A stretch of 64,000 nt of DNA, from assembly GCF_014297595.2 (NCBI RefSeq), contig NZ_CP060414.2, positions 1,550,001 to 1,614,000 on the forward strand, written 5' to 3'. Under the pieces are notes generated by a model that saw nothing but the letters and a program-made list of their open reading frames with translations, was not told where the DNA came from and made no database searches. Position 1 is the stretch's first letter; the number at the start of each line of letters is the position of its first letter. The translations under genes and the position numbers were made by a program. This DNA is from Neisseria musculi. Lineage in GTDB: Bacteria; Pseudomonadota; Gammaproteobacteria; Burkholderiales; Neisseriaceae. Below are positions 29,758 to 38,363 of this stretch, piece by piece.

Positions 29758-29783
29758 TGGGTGCAACAGGTTGCTTTTTATTA
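29758..29783 (+). terminator. Weak hairpin with T-tract between small ORF and HTH gene
   Basis: GTGCAACAGGTTGCTTTTTATT contains a short GCAA/TTGC stem followed by TTTTT, so it may attenuate transcription into the HTH-RT genes. Its ACAGGTTGCT is the exact complement of AGCAACCTGT in the msd region (about 29445-29454). Confidence 0.4.
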
Positions 29784-29806
29784 TTCTATAGATAAGGAAC
29801 TAGATA

Positions 29807-30094
29807 ATGAATATTGGTAGAGCGATTAAATTATGCCGCAACCAAAAAGGATTTACCAAAACCAAACTGGCAGAAAATGCTGGATTATCAGTTTCTTATT
29901 TAACGTTGTTAGAACAGGGTAAACGAGACCCGAATTTATCTACGCTTGAAAAAATCTGCTTAGCTTTGCAAATTCCATCAACGGTTTTAATGTTTTTAGC
30001 AGCAGATGCAGATGAAAAAGCCAGCATGAGTACAGAATTATCAGAAAAATTATCGGCATTGGCTTTATCTGCAATTGGTGGCAATGATGAATAA
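29807..30094 (+). CDS. XRE-family HTH regulator of the retron operon
   Basis: The 95-aa protein has an N-terminal HTH_3/XRE domain: MNIGRAIKLCRNQKGFTKTKLA, then GLSVSYLTLLEQGKRDP and LEKICLALQIP. An acidic/serine-rich tail follows. AAGGA lies 10 bp upstream of the ATG. Its last codons overlap the start of the RT gene, so the two are co-translated. It may repress the cassette promoter or act as a partner of the RT/msDNA complex. Confidence 0.9.
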   Translation: MNIGRAIKLCRNQKGFTKTKLAENAGLSVSYLTLLEQGKRDPNLSTLEKICLALQIPSTVLMFLAADADEKASMSTELSEKLSALALSAIGGNDE

Positions 30095-31049
30095 ACCTGT
30101 TTCTTTTTGTTATCCACACAAACCCATAGCCAGTTTGGAAAAACTGGCTATTTACTTGGGCATTACATTAGAAGAGTTACTTTATTTACGGCAATATTCT
30201 AATTCATTCTATTTCCTGCATGAGCGTAAAGAAAAAGCTGATGGTACTTTTCGGGATACCTATAATGTTCGTGATAGATTAAAAAATGTCCACGAAAAAA
30301 TTGCTAAAAAATTTTTCACAATATTGGACTACCCCGAATATTTGCAAGGCGGAATTTGCAAACGCAGTAGTATAACCAATGCTAAACAACATATTGGAAT
30401 GAACATTCTCATTAAAGAAGACATTTCTAATTTTTTCCCGAGCATCAGCAAAAAAATAGTTCATCAAGTATGGACTGGATTTTTCCATTTTTCCCATGAT
30501 GTTGCGGATTGCCTAGCTGAATTGGTAACTTATCAAGGATACTTGGTACAGGGAAGTAAGGTTAGTGGCTTTTTGTGCAATTTGATTTGGTGGCAGCGTG
30601 AAGCAGATTTAGTTGCCGAATTCCAGAAGCAAGGACTTGTTTATACAAGGTTTGTTGATGATGTAACGGTTTCTACTAAGAGAAATTTAAGTAACGCAGA
30701 AAAGAAAAAAATTATCAGCAAAATTTATTCACTCTTCCATAGTGTTGATGCAAAAGCGAACCGAAAAAAGCAAAAGATTATGCATAAAGGCCATCAGCAA
30801 ACTGTGAATAATATGAATGTTTCAATAGGCAAACCAACACTTCCAAAAGAAAAACGGAAAGAAATCCGTACTATAGTTTTTAAATGTGAACTTACCTTTC
30901 AAAATAAGGAAATACATATTACTGCTTATGAGAAACTGTTTAATTCAGCTAAAGGCAAGGTATTTTATTTAAAACAATTTCATACAGTACAAGCCGAACA
31001 GTTGCTACAACGATTGAATAAGATACAGCCTAAATTTTTCAACAGCTAA
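30087..31049 (+). CDS. Retron-type reverse transcriptase
   Basis: The 320-aa RT (ATG 30087 or 30084) makes msDNA from the msr-msd RNA in known retrons. Visible features from the first Met: KRSSITNAKQHIG with the retron NAxxH signature (about 98-102), and motif A KEDISNFFPS with the catalytic Asp (about 112). Then come LVQGSKVSGFLCNL replacing the usual PQG-SP motif and LVYTRFVDDVTVS with the Asp pair (about 191-192). In the C-terminal domain TVNNMNVSIGKPTLPKEKRKEI appears where most retrons have VTG. It aligns well by eye with Ec86-type RTs. The FVDD, VQG and VNN variants are unusual; catalytic Asps are intact. Confidence 0.92.
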   Translation: MNKPVSFCYPHKPIASLEKLAIYLGITLEELLYLRQYSNSFYFLHERKEKADGTFRDTYNVRDRLKNVHEKIAKKFFTILDYPEYLQGGICKRSSITNAKQHIGMNILIKEDISNFFPSISKKIVHQVWTGFFHFSHDVADCLAELVTYQGYLVQGSKVSGFLCNLIWWQREADLVAEFQKQGLVYTRFVDDVTVSTKRNLSNAEKKKIISKIYSLFHSVDAKANRKKQKIMHKGHQQTVNNMNVSIGKPTLPKEKRKEIRTIVFKCELTFQNKEIHITAYEKLFNSAKGKVFYLKQFHTVQAEQLLQRLNKIQPKFFNS

Positions 31050-31152
31050 GGAACGATTGAATGCCTGTCTGAAAAATAAAAAGGCCGTCTAAAAATAAAC
31101 CTATTAATTTGAGTATCAACTCTCGACGAAAACCCAAATAAACGACAAAACT

Positions 31153-31172
31153 GTCAGGCATCAATGCCCGAC
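31153..31172. repeat. Short inverted repeat near the retron right edge
   Basis: GTCAGGCATCAATGCCCGAC forms a near-perfect stem with a 2-nt loop, between the RT gene and the resumption of hrpA. It may terminate the retron transcript. Confidence 0.4.
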
Positions 31173-31289
31173 CTACAAATCCGTTATGCAAAACATGAAA
31201 AGCAATACAAATATGCCGTCTGAAAATCTTTCAGGCAGCCTGAAAACACCCACCCCCCCCGCTACCGCCTGACCAAACTCGGCAAACAA

Positions 31290-34200
31290 ATGGCGCGGTT
31301 GCCCATCGACCCGAAAATCGCCCGCATTTTGTTGGCGGCAAAAAAGCACGACTGTATGGCGGAAATCTTGGTGATTGCGTCTGCCCTTTCCATTCAAGAC
31401 CCGCGCGAGCGGCCGTTGGAGGCGCGCGAAGCGGCCGTCCGTGCGCACGAGCGGTTTGCCGACAAGCAGTCGGATTTTCTGGCCTATCTGAATATTTGGG
31501 ATTCGTTTCAGCGCGAGCGTGATAAAGGCTTGTCAAACAAACAGTTGGTGCAGTGGTGCCGCCAATATTTCCTGTCGCACCTGCGGATGCGCGAGTGGCG
31601 CGAGCTGCACCGCCAATTGGCCGAAACCGCTATTGAGATGGGCTTGACCACCAAAGAGCAGGCATTCAGACGGCCGGGCGTGCAAGCGCAGTTAAGGCCG
31701 TCTGAAAATATGGGCGACCAAGATTTATCGGCCAAACTCAAGCAAAAACAACTGAATAAAAAGCAACACCGTGCCCATATCCGCGCGGCCAAAGAGGCGG
31801 GCTACGAGCAAATCCACCGCGCCCTGCTCACCGGCCTGATTGCCAATGTGGGCATGAAATCGCCGGACGGCCGCGACTACACCGGCGCGCGCGGTTCACG
31901 CTTTCATTTATTCCCGGCTTCTGCGCTGTTCAAGTCCAAGCCCAAGTGGGTGATGGCGGCGGAGCTCACCGAAACCACGAAACTTTATGCCCGCGACGTG
32001 GCCGCCATCCAGCCCGAATGGATCGAACAGGAAGCGCCGCATTTGGTGAAATATCATTATTTCGAGCCGCATTGGGAGCAGAAACGCGGCGAAGTGGTGG
32101 CCAGCGAACGGGTAACCCTTTACGGTTTAACGGTTTTGCCGCGCCGCCCCGTTGCCTACGGCCGCGTCGCCCCCGAAGAAGCGCGCGAAATCTTTATCCG
32201 CGGCGCGCTGGTGGCGCAGGAATGCGATTTGAAAGCCGATTTTTTTGTCCACAATAAAAAGCTGATCCGCGAAATCGCCGAGCTGGAACACAAATCGCGC
32301 AGGCAGGATGTGTTGGTGGACGAAGAAGCACTGTTTGATTTTTACAACCAAAGGCTGCCTGAAATGTATGTGCCGTCTGAAATACATGATGCAGATGCAG
32401 GCCGTCTGAAACCGCATATACGCCCCGCGAAAAGCGATGATGCCGCCGCCATCGCCGAAATATTCCGCCGTGCAGTCATGCACATTCACAACAGCCATTA
32501 CAGCGAACAGGAAAAAAACGCATGGTTGCAGGGCGCAGACAGTGCCGATTTTTGGCAAAAGCGCATTGAGGGCGGCGGTTTTCAGGTGGCCGCACACAAC
32601 GGGCGCGTGGCGGGCTTTATCAAATACCTGCCCGAACGGGGGCATATTCACTGCCTCTATACCGACCCGCATCATCAGCGGCAAGGCATTGCGGCCGCGC
32701 TGTTGTCTGCCGTGCTGCCGTTGGCGGAGAACAAAAAAAACCTAACGGCAGATGTATCCAAAGCGGCGTTGCCCTTTTTTGAAAAACAAGGCTTTGTGCT
32801 GCAGCATGAAAACCGAATTTCGCGTAACGGCTTGGTTTTAATGAATTACCGCATGATAAGGCCGTCTGAAAATACAGGGCGGCATCTCGAAGCAAACGCA
32901 CAATCTGTTTCAGACGGCCTTTCAGGTAGCCCTTATCATTCAGGCCGTCTGAAAAAACCACTCCCTCTGGCCGACATCCGCACCTTCCAAAGCTGGCTGA
33001 AACAAGCCGGGCAGGAAAACCCGCGCCTGCTGTTTCTCAGCAAAGAAGACCTGATGCAGCACGCCGCTGCCCACATCACCGAAGAGCAGTTTCCCAAGTT
33101 CTACCAAACGGGCGACGGCAGATTCAAACTGAGCTACCGCTTCGAGCCGCGCCACCCGCTAGACGGCGTTACCCTTACCCTGCCGCTCACCGTGCTCAAC
33201 CGTATCCACGCCCCCGCGCTCGAGTGGCTGGTGCCCGGTATGCTTCGCGAAAAATTAACACTGCTGATTAAAGCCCTGCCCAAACAAATCCGCCGCATCT
33301 GCGTGCCCGTGCCCGAATTCATCACCAAATTCTTAGAGAGCAGCCCCAACCGCCAAGAGCCGATCATTCCCCAGCTTGCCCGCTTTATCGCCAAAACCGC
33401 CGGCGATATGTGCCTGATGGAACAAATCGATCAACACGAATGGGCGGCGTTCAAACTACCCGAACACTGCTATTTCAACCTGCGCATTATCGATGACGGC
33501 GGGCAGGAGCTCGCAGGCGGGCGCGATTTAGTCAAGCTGCAACAAGCGCTCGGCCAGGCCGCCGCCGTTACCTTCCGCGACAACACCCAAGAATTCGAGC
33601 GCAACAACGTAACGGCGTGGGACATCGGCACCCTGCCCGAATCCATCAAATTCGCCCGCGGCAAACAGCAGCTCACGGGCTATCTCGGCCTGCAAAAAGA
33701 AAAAAACGGCAACATCGCCCTGCGCCTCTTTGACACCGCCCAAGCTGCCCAAGCCGCCCACCGCCAAGGCGTGATTGCCCTGATGCAGCTCCAGCTCAAA
33801 GAACATATGAAAGACCTCAACAAAGGCATTCCAGGCTTCACCCAGGCCGCCATGCTGCTCAAACACATCAGTGCCGACACCCTGCGCGACGATCTCGCCG
33901 CCGCCGTCTGCGACCGCGCCTTTATCGGCGATGACGGGCTTCCGCGCAACGAAAAAGCCTTTAAAGAGCAAATCAAACGCGCCCGCAGCCGCCTACCCGC
34001 CGTCAAAGAAGCCGTGAGCCGCTATCTGCAAGACACCGCTGCCGCCTACGCCGAACTGAACGCCAAACTCGCCAACGGCAAACACCCGCTCGCCGCACTT
34101 CTGCGCAGCCGTATGCAAAACCTGCTCGCTGCCGGTTTCGCCCAACGCACCCCCTGGAGCCAATGGCCGCGCCTGCCCGTTTACCTCAAAGCCATGACCC

Positions 34201-34457
34201 TGCGCATGGAAAAATACAGCGGCAACCCCGCCCGCGACACCGCGCGTGAAGCCGATATTCAAGAATTGGAACAAATGTGGCAGGAAAAAGCCGATGCCCT
34301 GCAAAAGCAAAACCAACCGCTTTCAGACGGCCTGAAAATGTTTCAATGGCAGCTGGAAGAACTGCGTGTGTCGCTGTTTGCGCAGGAATTGAAAACGCCG
34401 TATCCGGTGTCGGTGAAACGGTTGGTGAAGGAGTGGGAGGGTTTGAATAAAGGGTAA
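31290..34457 (+). CDS. hrpA: HrpA C-terminal half with an inserted GNAT acetyltransferase domain
   Basis: HrpA homology resumes at about 31258 (RYRLTKLGKQMARLPIDPK), before the first ATG at 31290. The 1055-aa frame covers the ratchet/winged-helix part (ILVIASALSIQDPRERP), the OB-like part and the C-terminal DUF3418 region. An acetyltransferase domain (about 32412-32856; IRPAKSDDAAAIAEIFRRA, IHCLYTDPHHQRQGIAAALL, FFEKQGF) is inserted after the QRLPEMYV segment. DUS-derived peptides surround it (PSE, GRLK, RPSEN, SDGL, GRLK). Upstream of 31290 the frame is closed by TGA in a DUS at 31221, so this half lacks the helicase core. Confidence 0.88.
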   Translation: MARLPIDPKIARILLAAKKHDCMAEILVIASALSIQDPRERPLEAREAAVRAHERFADKQSDFLAYLNIWDSFQRERDKGLSNKQLVQWCRQYFLSHLRMREWRELHRQLAETAIEMGLTTKEQAFRRPGVQAQLRPSENMGDQDLSAKLKQKQLNKKQHRAHIRAAKEAGYEQIHRALLTGLIANVGMKSPDGRDYTGARGSRFHLFPASALFKSKPKWVMAAELTETTKLYARDVAAIQPEWIEQEAPHLVKYHYFEPHWEQKRGEVVASERVTLYGLTVLPRRPVAYGRVAPEEAREIFIRGALVAQECDLKADFFVHNKKLIREIAELEHKSRRQDVLVDEEALFDFYNQRLPEMYVPSEIHDADAGRLKPHIRPAKSDDAAAIAEIFRRAVMHIHNSHYSEQEKNAWLQGADSADFWQKRIEGGGFQVAAHNGRVAGFIKYLPERGHIHCLYTDPHHQRQGIAAALLSAVLPLAENKKNLTADVSKAALPFFEKQGFVLQHENRISRNGLVLMNYRMIRPSENTGRHLEANAQSVSDGLSGSPYHSGRLKKPLPLADIRTFQSWLKQAGQENPRLLFLSKEDLMQHAAAHITEEQFPKFYQTGDGRFKLSYRFEPRHPLDGVTLTLPLTVLNRIHAPALEWLVPGMLREKLTLLIKALPKQIRRICVPVPEFITKFLESSPNRQEPIIPQLARFIAKTAGDMCLMEQIDQHEWAAFKLPEHCYFNLRIIDDGGQELAGGRDLVKLQQALGQAAAVTFRDNTQEFERNNVTAWDIGTLPESIKFARGKQQLTGYLGLQKEKNGNIALRLFDTAQAAQAAHRQGVIALMQLQLKEHMKDLNKGIPGFTQAAMLLKHISADTLRDDLAAAVCDRAFIGDDGLPRNEKAFKEQIKRARSRLPAVKEAVSRYLQDTAAAYAELNAKLANGKHPLAALLRSRMQNLLAAGFAQRTPWSQWPRLPVYLKAMTLRMEKYSGNPARDTAREADIQELEQMWQEKADALQKQNQPLSDGLKMFQWQLEELRVSLFAQELKTPYPVSVKRLVKEWEGLNKG

Positions 34458-34486
34458 AAGGCCGTCTGAAAATTATCAACAACCCA

Positions 34487-34643
34487 TATGGCAGATTCAC
34501 TTTATTTTCAGCACAAGGCAGCAAGCCGCAGACCACATAAACAATACGGAACCGGTTTCGCCGCTGCTTGGGCGGCCGCCAAATTATCTTCTGCAAGCTA
34601 AAGCGCAGTAATGCCCAACAGAAATAAAGGGAATTCACGATAT
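34487..34643 (+). repeat. Correia-type repeat element
   Basis: Core CAGCACAAGGCAGCAAGCCG, AATACGGAACCGGTT and GCTAAAGCGCAGTAATGCC follow the order of Correia repeat-enclosed elements. The ends are similar inverted repeats: GATTCACTTTATTTTC on the left, GAAATAAAGGGAATTCACGATATA on the right. About 157 bp, the normal CREE size, inserted just after hrpA. Confidence 0.75.
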
Positions 34644-34685
34644 AGCCGAAGAAACTCCTAAAAATAGCCGAAGAAACTCCTAAAA
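34642..34685. repeat. Exact 22-bp tandem duplication
   Basis: Two adjacent copies of the unit starting ATAGCCGAAGAAACTCCT (34642-34663, 34664-34685) at the right edge of the Correia-type element. Confidence 0.85.
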
Positions 34686-34758
34686 AATCAAAACAGTCTT
34701 TCTATGCCGTCTGAAGCGCCGTGCTTGCAACCCGGCCGGCGCGCCGCTTACCCAACCC

Positions 34759-34803
34759 AAGGCCGTCTGAAACTCTGCCCGGCAGTTTTTCAGACGGCCT
34801 TTG
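34759..34803. terminator. Paired-DUS terminator between hrpA and ubiB
   Basis: AAGGCCGTCTGAAACT and its near-complement sit between the convergent genes. Confidence 0.6.
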
Positions 34804-34839
34804 GCTGCGCTATGCCTTGATTGCCGGTATCGCCGCTAT

Positions 34840-36489
34840 TCAATGTTTTCCCGAACGCCAAATCGACCAGATAATCCACACGCCGTTGGCAAAAGCAAGC
34901 AGATAGCCGAGCAAGCCGATGAATTTGGGGCCGGTTTCTATGCTCATCACGATAGACGAGCCGATAATCAGGGCGGCGGTTACGATGCCCATGGTCAGGC
35001 GGTTGGTGGCGCGGTCGAGTTGGTGGCTGAAGTGGTCGAAATGTTTGAAGTCGATGTTGAGGCCGACCCGGCCTTTTTGCAGGCGGCGGCTCAGGCGAAA
35101 AAGGTTTTGCGGCAGTTCGTCAAACGCCTGCACAAGGGTTTGGGCGTGCATTTTGCTTTTGCGCAGAATATGTTCGGGCGAGGCGCGCCCGGCATACACT
35201 TCGGCCACAATGGGCTTGGCCTGCTCCAGCAGCTCGATGCTGCCGTCAAGCTGTTTTACCACGCCTTCCAGGGTAATCAGGGTTTTGAACAGCATCACCA
35301 AATCGCCCGGCAGGGTGAGGCTGTGGCGGCGCATGATTTGGGTGATGTCGTGAATCACCTGGCTGATGCGCAGGTCGCGTATGGGGGTGTGTTCATAATT
35401 GAGCAGCATTTCGAGCACATCGGCACCGAGCAGGTTTTCATCGGGCAGATCGCCCTGCGCCCAGTTAATCAGCACATACTGCATACCGAATGGGTCGCGG
35501 CGGCTAAGCGCGGTAATCAGCTCGACGATTTCGCGGCGGCGGGTGTTGCCGAGGTGGCCGACCAGGCCGAAATCAATCAGGGTGATGCGGCCTTCGCTGT
35601 TGAAAAAAATATTGCCCGGATGCGGGTCGGCGTGGAAGAAGCCCTGTTTCAGAATCATGGTAAACAGGGTGTCGGTGATGCGGGCGGCCAGCGTGCGGCG
35701 GGTGTCGGCATCAAGGCTTTCAGACGGCATGTCTTTGAGCAGGGTGTCGCCGATGTATTCCTGCACGAGAATATGGCGGTTGGAATATTCTTGGTAAACC
35801 TTGGGGATACGGATAAAGCCGTGGCCGGCAAAGGTGGCTTCAAACCGCTGCATATAGCGTAATTCCACCGATAAATCGGTTTCTTTGGCCAGGCTTTTGG
35901 CAAAATACTGCACCATCTGCACCGGACGGTAACGCCTGGCTTCGGGGATTTCCGACTCAATCAGGTTGGCCAGATGGGTTAAAATGCGCAGGTCGGCCTG
36001 TATGGTCGGTTCGATGTCGGGGCGTTTGATTTTCACCGCCACGGTTTGACCGCCAACCAGCTCGGCACGGTGCACTTGCGCAATCGAAGCACTGCCGGCG
36101 GGCTCGGGGTCGATATATTTGAACACATTTTCCACCGGCTGCCCGAGATGGGCGGAAATTAAAGCGCGGATATCGGCACCCGGTATCGGCGCCACATTGC
36201 TTTGCAGCCGTTCAAACTCTTCTATCCACTCAGAGCTGAAAATATCCACGCGGGTGGAAAGCACCTGGCCGAGCTTCACAAACGTGGGGCCGAGTGCTTC
36301 AAACGCCATGCGGAAGCGGCGTGGCGTGCTCATATAGCGGCTTTCGGGCGCGGCTTCGGCATCGGCCGCGTTTTGGTAGGAGAGCTTGATGCGCTGCACA
36401 AATCCGCCCAGGCCGTATTTGGTTAAAATGCCGATAATCTCGCGCATACGCGGAAAATCGCGCATGGCCAGCAGGGTGGGAATCATCAT
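34840..36489 (-). CDS. ubiB: UbiB-family atypical kinase for ubiquinone synthesis
   Basis: UbiB is an ADCK/ABC1-type ATPase needed for ubiquinone biosynthesis at the inner membrane. The 549-aa product has the family KxGQ motif (GPTFVKLGQVLSTR), the Ala-rich PAGSASIAQVHRA loop, VKIKRP, FFHADPHPGNIFF (catalytic loop) and LIDFGLVGHLG. Two C-terminal transmembrane helices (MGIVTAALIIGSSIVM and FIGLLGYLLAFANGVWII) complete it. ubiC and ubiA for the same pathway are at 53.3-54.9 kb. Confidence 0.95.
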   Translation of the reverse strand: MMIPTLLAMRDFPRMREIIGILTKYGLGGFVQRIKLSYQNAADAEAAPESRYMSTPRRFRMAFEALGPTFVKLGQVLSTRVDIFSSEWIEEFERLQSNVAPIPGADIRALISAHLGQPVENVFKYIDPEPAGSASIAQVHRAELVGGQTVAVKIKRPDIEPTIQADLRILTHLANLIESEIPEARRYRPVQMVQYFAKSLAKETDLSVELRYMQRFEATFAGHGFIRIPKVYQEYSNRHILVQEYIGDTLLKDMPSESLDADTRRTLAARITDTLFTMILKQGFFHADPHPGNIFFNSEGRITLIDFGLVGHLGNTRRREIVELITALSRRDPFGMQYVLINWAQGDLPDENLLGADVLEMLLNYEHTPIRDLRISQVIHDITQIMRRHSLTLPGDLVMLFKTLITLEGVVKQLDGSIELLEQAKPIVAEVYAGRASPEHILRKSKMHAQTLVQAFDELPQNLFRLSRRLQKGRVGLNIDFKHFDHFSHQLDRATNRLTMGIVTAALIIGSSIVMSIETGPKFIGLLGYLLAFANGVWIIWSIWRSGKH

Positions 36490-36784
36490 GGCTTTTGCAG
36501 TATTTTTCAGGGTTCATGCCTTGCACGAACGGTTTTTTGCTGTGAAAATCAATCCTTGCCGCCTGCTGCGGCACCAACCGGATCAAATTTCCGCTCTGCC
36601 GCCTTTCCGGGCGGCGCACATATTCCGCTATATTTCAATCTGTTTTTCAACAATATAGCGGCTTTATTGCCGGCTGCGAATCTGCGGCAGGACACAGAAT
36701 AACACAACCGGGGCGGCACAGGCCGTCTGAAAACCGATTGCAGCAGGCTGCCCGCAGGTGGTTTGCACACAACAGAATACTTCT

Positions 36785-37351
36785 ATGACACATTTCAAAC
36801 GATTATTTTCGGCGGCACTCTCTGCTTTCTGCCTGATGTTGCCGGGTGCGGTGCAAGCCGATGATTTGGAAAACCTTATCCGCCTGCAAACGCCGCAATA
36901 TGTACCGGCCGACACCTCCGTCAGCCGCAGCAGGCCGGCAGGCCGCAGCGATGCCGATGATTTGATCGGCAGTGCGATGGGGCTGCTCGGCGTGGCCTAC
37001 CGTTACGGCGGCACCTCTTCGCGCACGGGTTTCGACTGCAGCGGTTTTATGCAGCATATTTTCAGCCGCAGCATGCAGATCAGCCTGCCGCGCACCTCGG
37101 CCGACCAGGCCAGAGAAGGCGAATATGTGAGCCGCAGCAGTCTGCTGCCGGGCGATATGGTGTTTTTCCGCACCATGGGCGGCAGCCGCATCTCGCATGT
37201 GGGGCTGTATATCGGCAACGACCGTTTTATTCATGCGCCCAGGGCGGGCAAGCGCATCGAGATTGCCAGCCTCAACAATAAATATTGGAAAACCAAATAC
37301 GCCACCGCCCGCCGCATCAAGAAAAACGATCCTTCGCGTTTTTTAAATTAA
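36785..37351 (+). CDS. Secreted NlpC/P60-family peptidoglycan hydrolase
   Basis: The 188-aa protein has a signal peptide ending near VQADD and a C40 peptidase domain. The catalytic Cys is in GFDCSGFM, the His in SRISHVGLYIG and the third polar site in FIHAPR. LLGVAYRYGGTSSRTG opens the domain. Such enzymes cut the gamma-D-Glu to meso-DAP bond in cross-links. The start at 36785 gives a proper signal sequence. Confidence 0.92.
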   Translation: MTHFKRLFSAALSAFCLMLPGAVQADDLENLIRLQTPQYVPADTSVSRSRPAGRSDADDLIGSAMGLLGVAYRYGGTSSRTGFDCSGFMQHIFSRSMQISLPRTSADQAREGEYVSRSSLLPGDMVFFRTMGGSRISHVGLYIGNDRFIHAPRAGKRIEIASLNNKYWKTKYATARRIKKNDPSRFLN

Positions 37352-37364
37352 GGCCGCAATAATC

Positions 37365-37583
37365 ATGAGTATGCCCGAAATGCCGAAATGGTATAGCGAT
37401 AACGGTGAAATCGTTTCCTGCACCGAAAAAATCAAGGTGATGGCAGAAAACATGACCGAGCTTTACCAAGCCGCCCAAGATGCGTTTGAAGATGCCCTGC
37501 TGATGGGTTGCAGTGAAACACAACTGCGCGAATATCTGCAACGGCTGGTAGCGGGCGTGGAAAACCCCTACCGCCAAGACTGA
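37365..37583 (+). CDS. Conserved hypothetical protein, 72 aa
   Basis: A small acidic soluble protein, MSMPEMPKWYSDNGEIVSC onward, with helical heptads (YQAAQDAFEDALLMG) and two cysteines. It begins 13 bp after the NlpC/P60 gene, likely in the same transcript, and ends before a good terminator. Function unknown. No strong ribosome site is seen. Confidence 0.7.
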   Translation: MSMPEMPKWYSDNGEIVSCTEKIKVMAENMTELYQAAQDAFEDALLMGCSETQLREYLQRLVAGVENPYRQD

Positions 37584-37611
37584 GCCGCCCCAAAATAAAA
37601 GATGCGGGATA

Positions 37612-37650
37612 AAAACGGAATCCGAAAGGTTTCCGTTTTTTCTTTTTTAT
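37612..37650 (+). terminator. Intrinsic terminator
   Basis: AAAACGGAA pairs with TTCCGTTTT followed by TTCTTTTTT, 29 bp after the 72-aa gene. This is a terminator without a DUS. Confidence 0.7.
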
Positions 37651-38363
37651 TGTGAGCAAAAAACGGCCTTATCTATTGCCCCCTTTTTTTCTTGGGGTGA
37701 ATATCAGGCCGTCTGAAAAAATATTCGGAAAAAGGCATTAATCCGAATCAACACACACGACAGCCCGCTTTACCATCCTCACAGCGCAGCCTTACCGGCC
37801 GCCCCGTCTGAGCGGCCGCTCCCCGCCGACATGGATAGCCATACAGGCCTGCGAGGCCGTCTGAACATTATTGCCCGCCGCCCCGCATTGATTTCGGCAG
37901 TGCTACAGAACTCTGGGCAGCCTGAATGGCCGGGCCCGGCTATTTTGAAACCATCACGTTGAATCTGTTTGGTTTTCAGCACTCCCCCTGCAACTTTCCA
38001 ACCCCGGCAATATACAAACAGCAGCCACGGTGGAGATGTTCTCCATTTTCATAAAAAGCGGTTTCCGGCCGGGCAAAGCCGGCCTGCCCAGAACCGCTCC
38101 GCATCTTTTCAGACGGCCTGTGCAGCGGTATGATTCCGATTGGTTAATCATTTAAAAAAAATGCACTGCCATGATGAACCCTTTCATTTTCGGGCAAGGC
38201 AAGCCGCCGGCAGTACGGCAAGGCAAAGCCGCGCGGTAACAGAAATGAAAAGAACCGGCCAGCCAACCTGCGCCGTTGCAACGGCGGCAGTTTGGGCAGG
38301 TACTTCAGGCCGTCTGAAACCGCCGGCGCAATAATAAATACAACACAAAGGAGAAACCTAACC
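37651..38363. other. Gene-free interval upstream of lrgA
   Basis: About 700 bp with scattered single DUS and no credible gene. Confidence 0.5.

Larger units (their letters stand above)
29062..31081 (+). mobile_element. Retron-like cassette inserted in hrpA
   Basis: A 2-kb AT-rich segment unlike the GC-rich hrpA on both sides, flanked by a perfect 15-bp direct repeat GTCTGAAAAATAAAA (29062-29076 and 31067-31081) that overlaps DUS sequence. Contents in order: promoter, structured ncRNA, 72-aa ORF, XRE-type regulator, retron reverse transcriptase, all in the direction of hrpA. The order (small ORF, HTH gene, RT) resembles the class described as type VI in retron classifications, as far as I recall. 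No recombinase is encoded. Confidence 0.85.

Noticed and set aside
34801..35862. Plus-strand frame opposite ubiB (353 aa)
   Set aside because: Antisense of ubiB; no start signal or domain.
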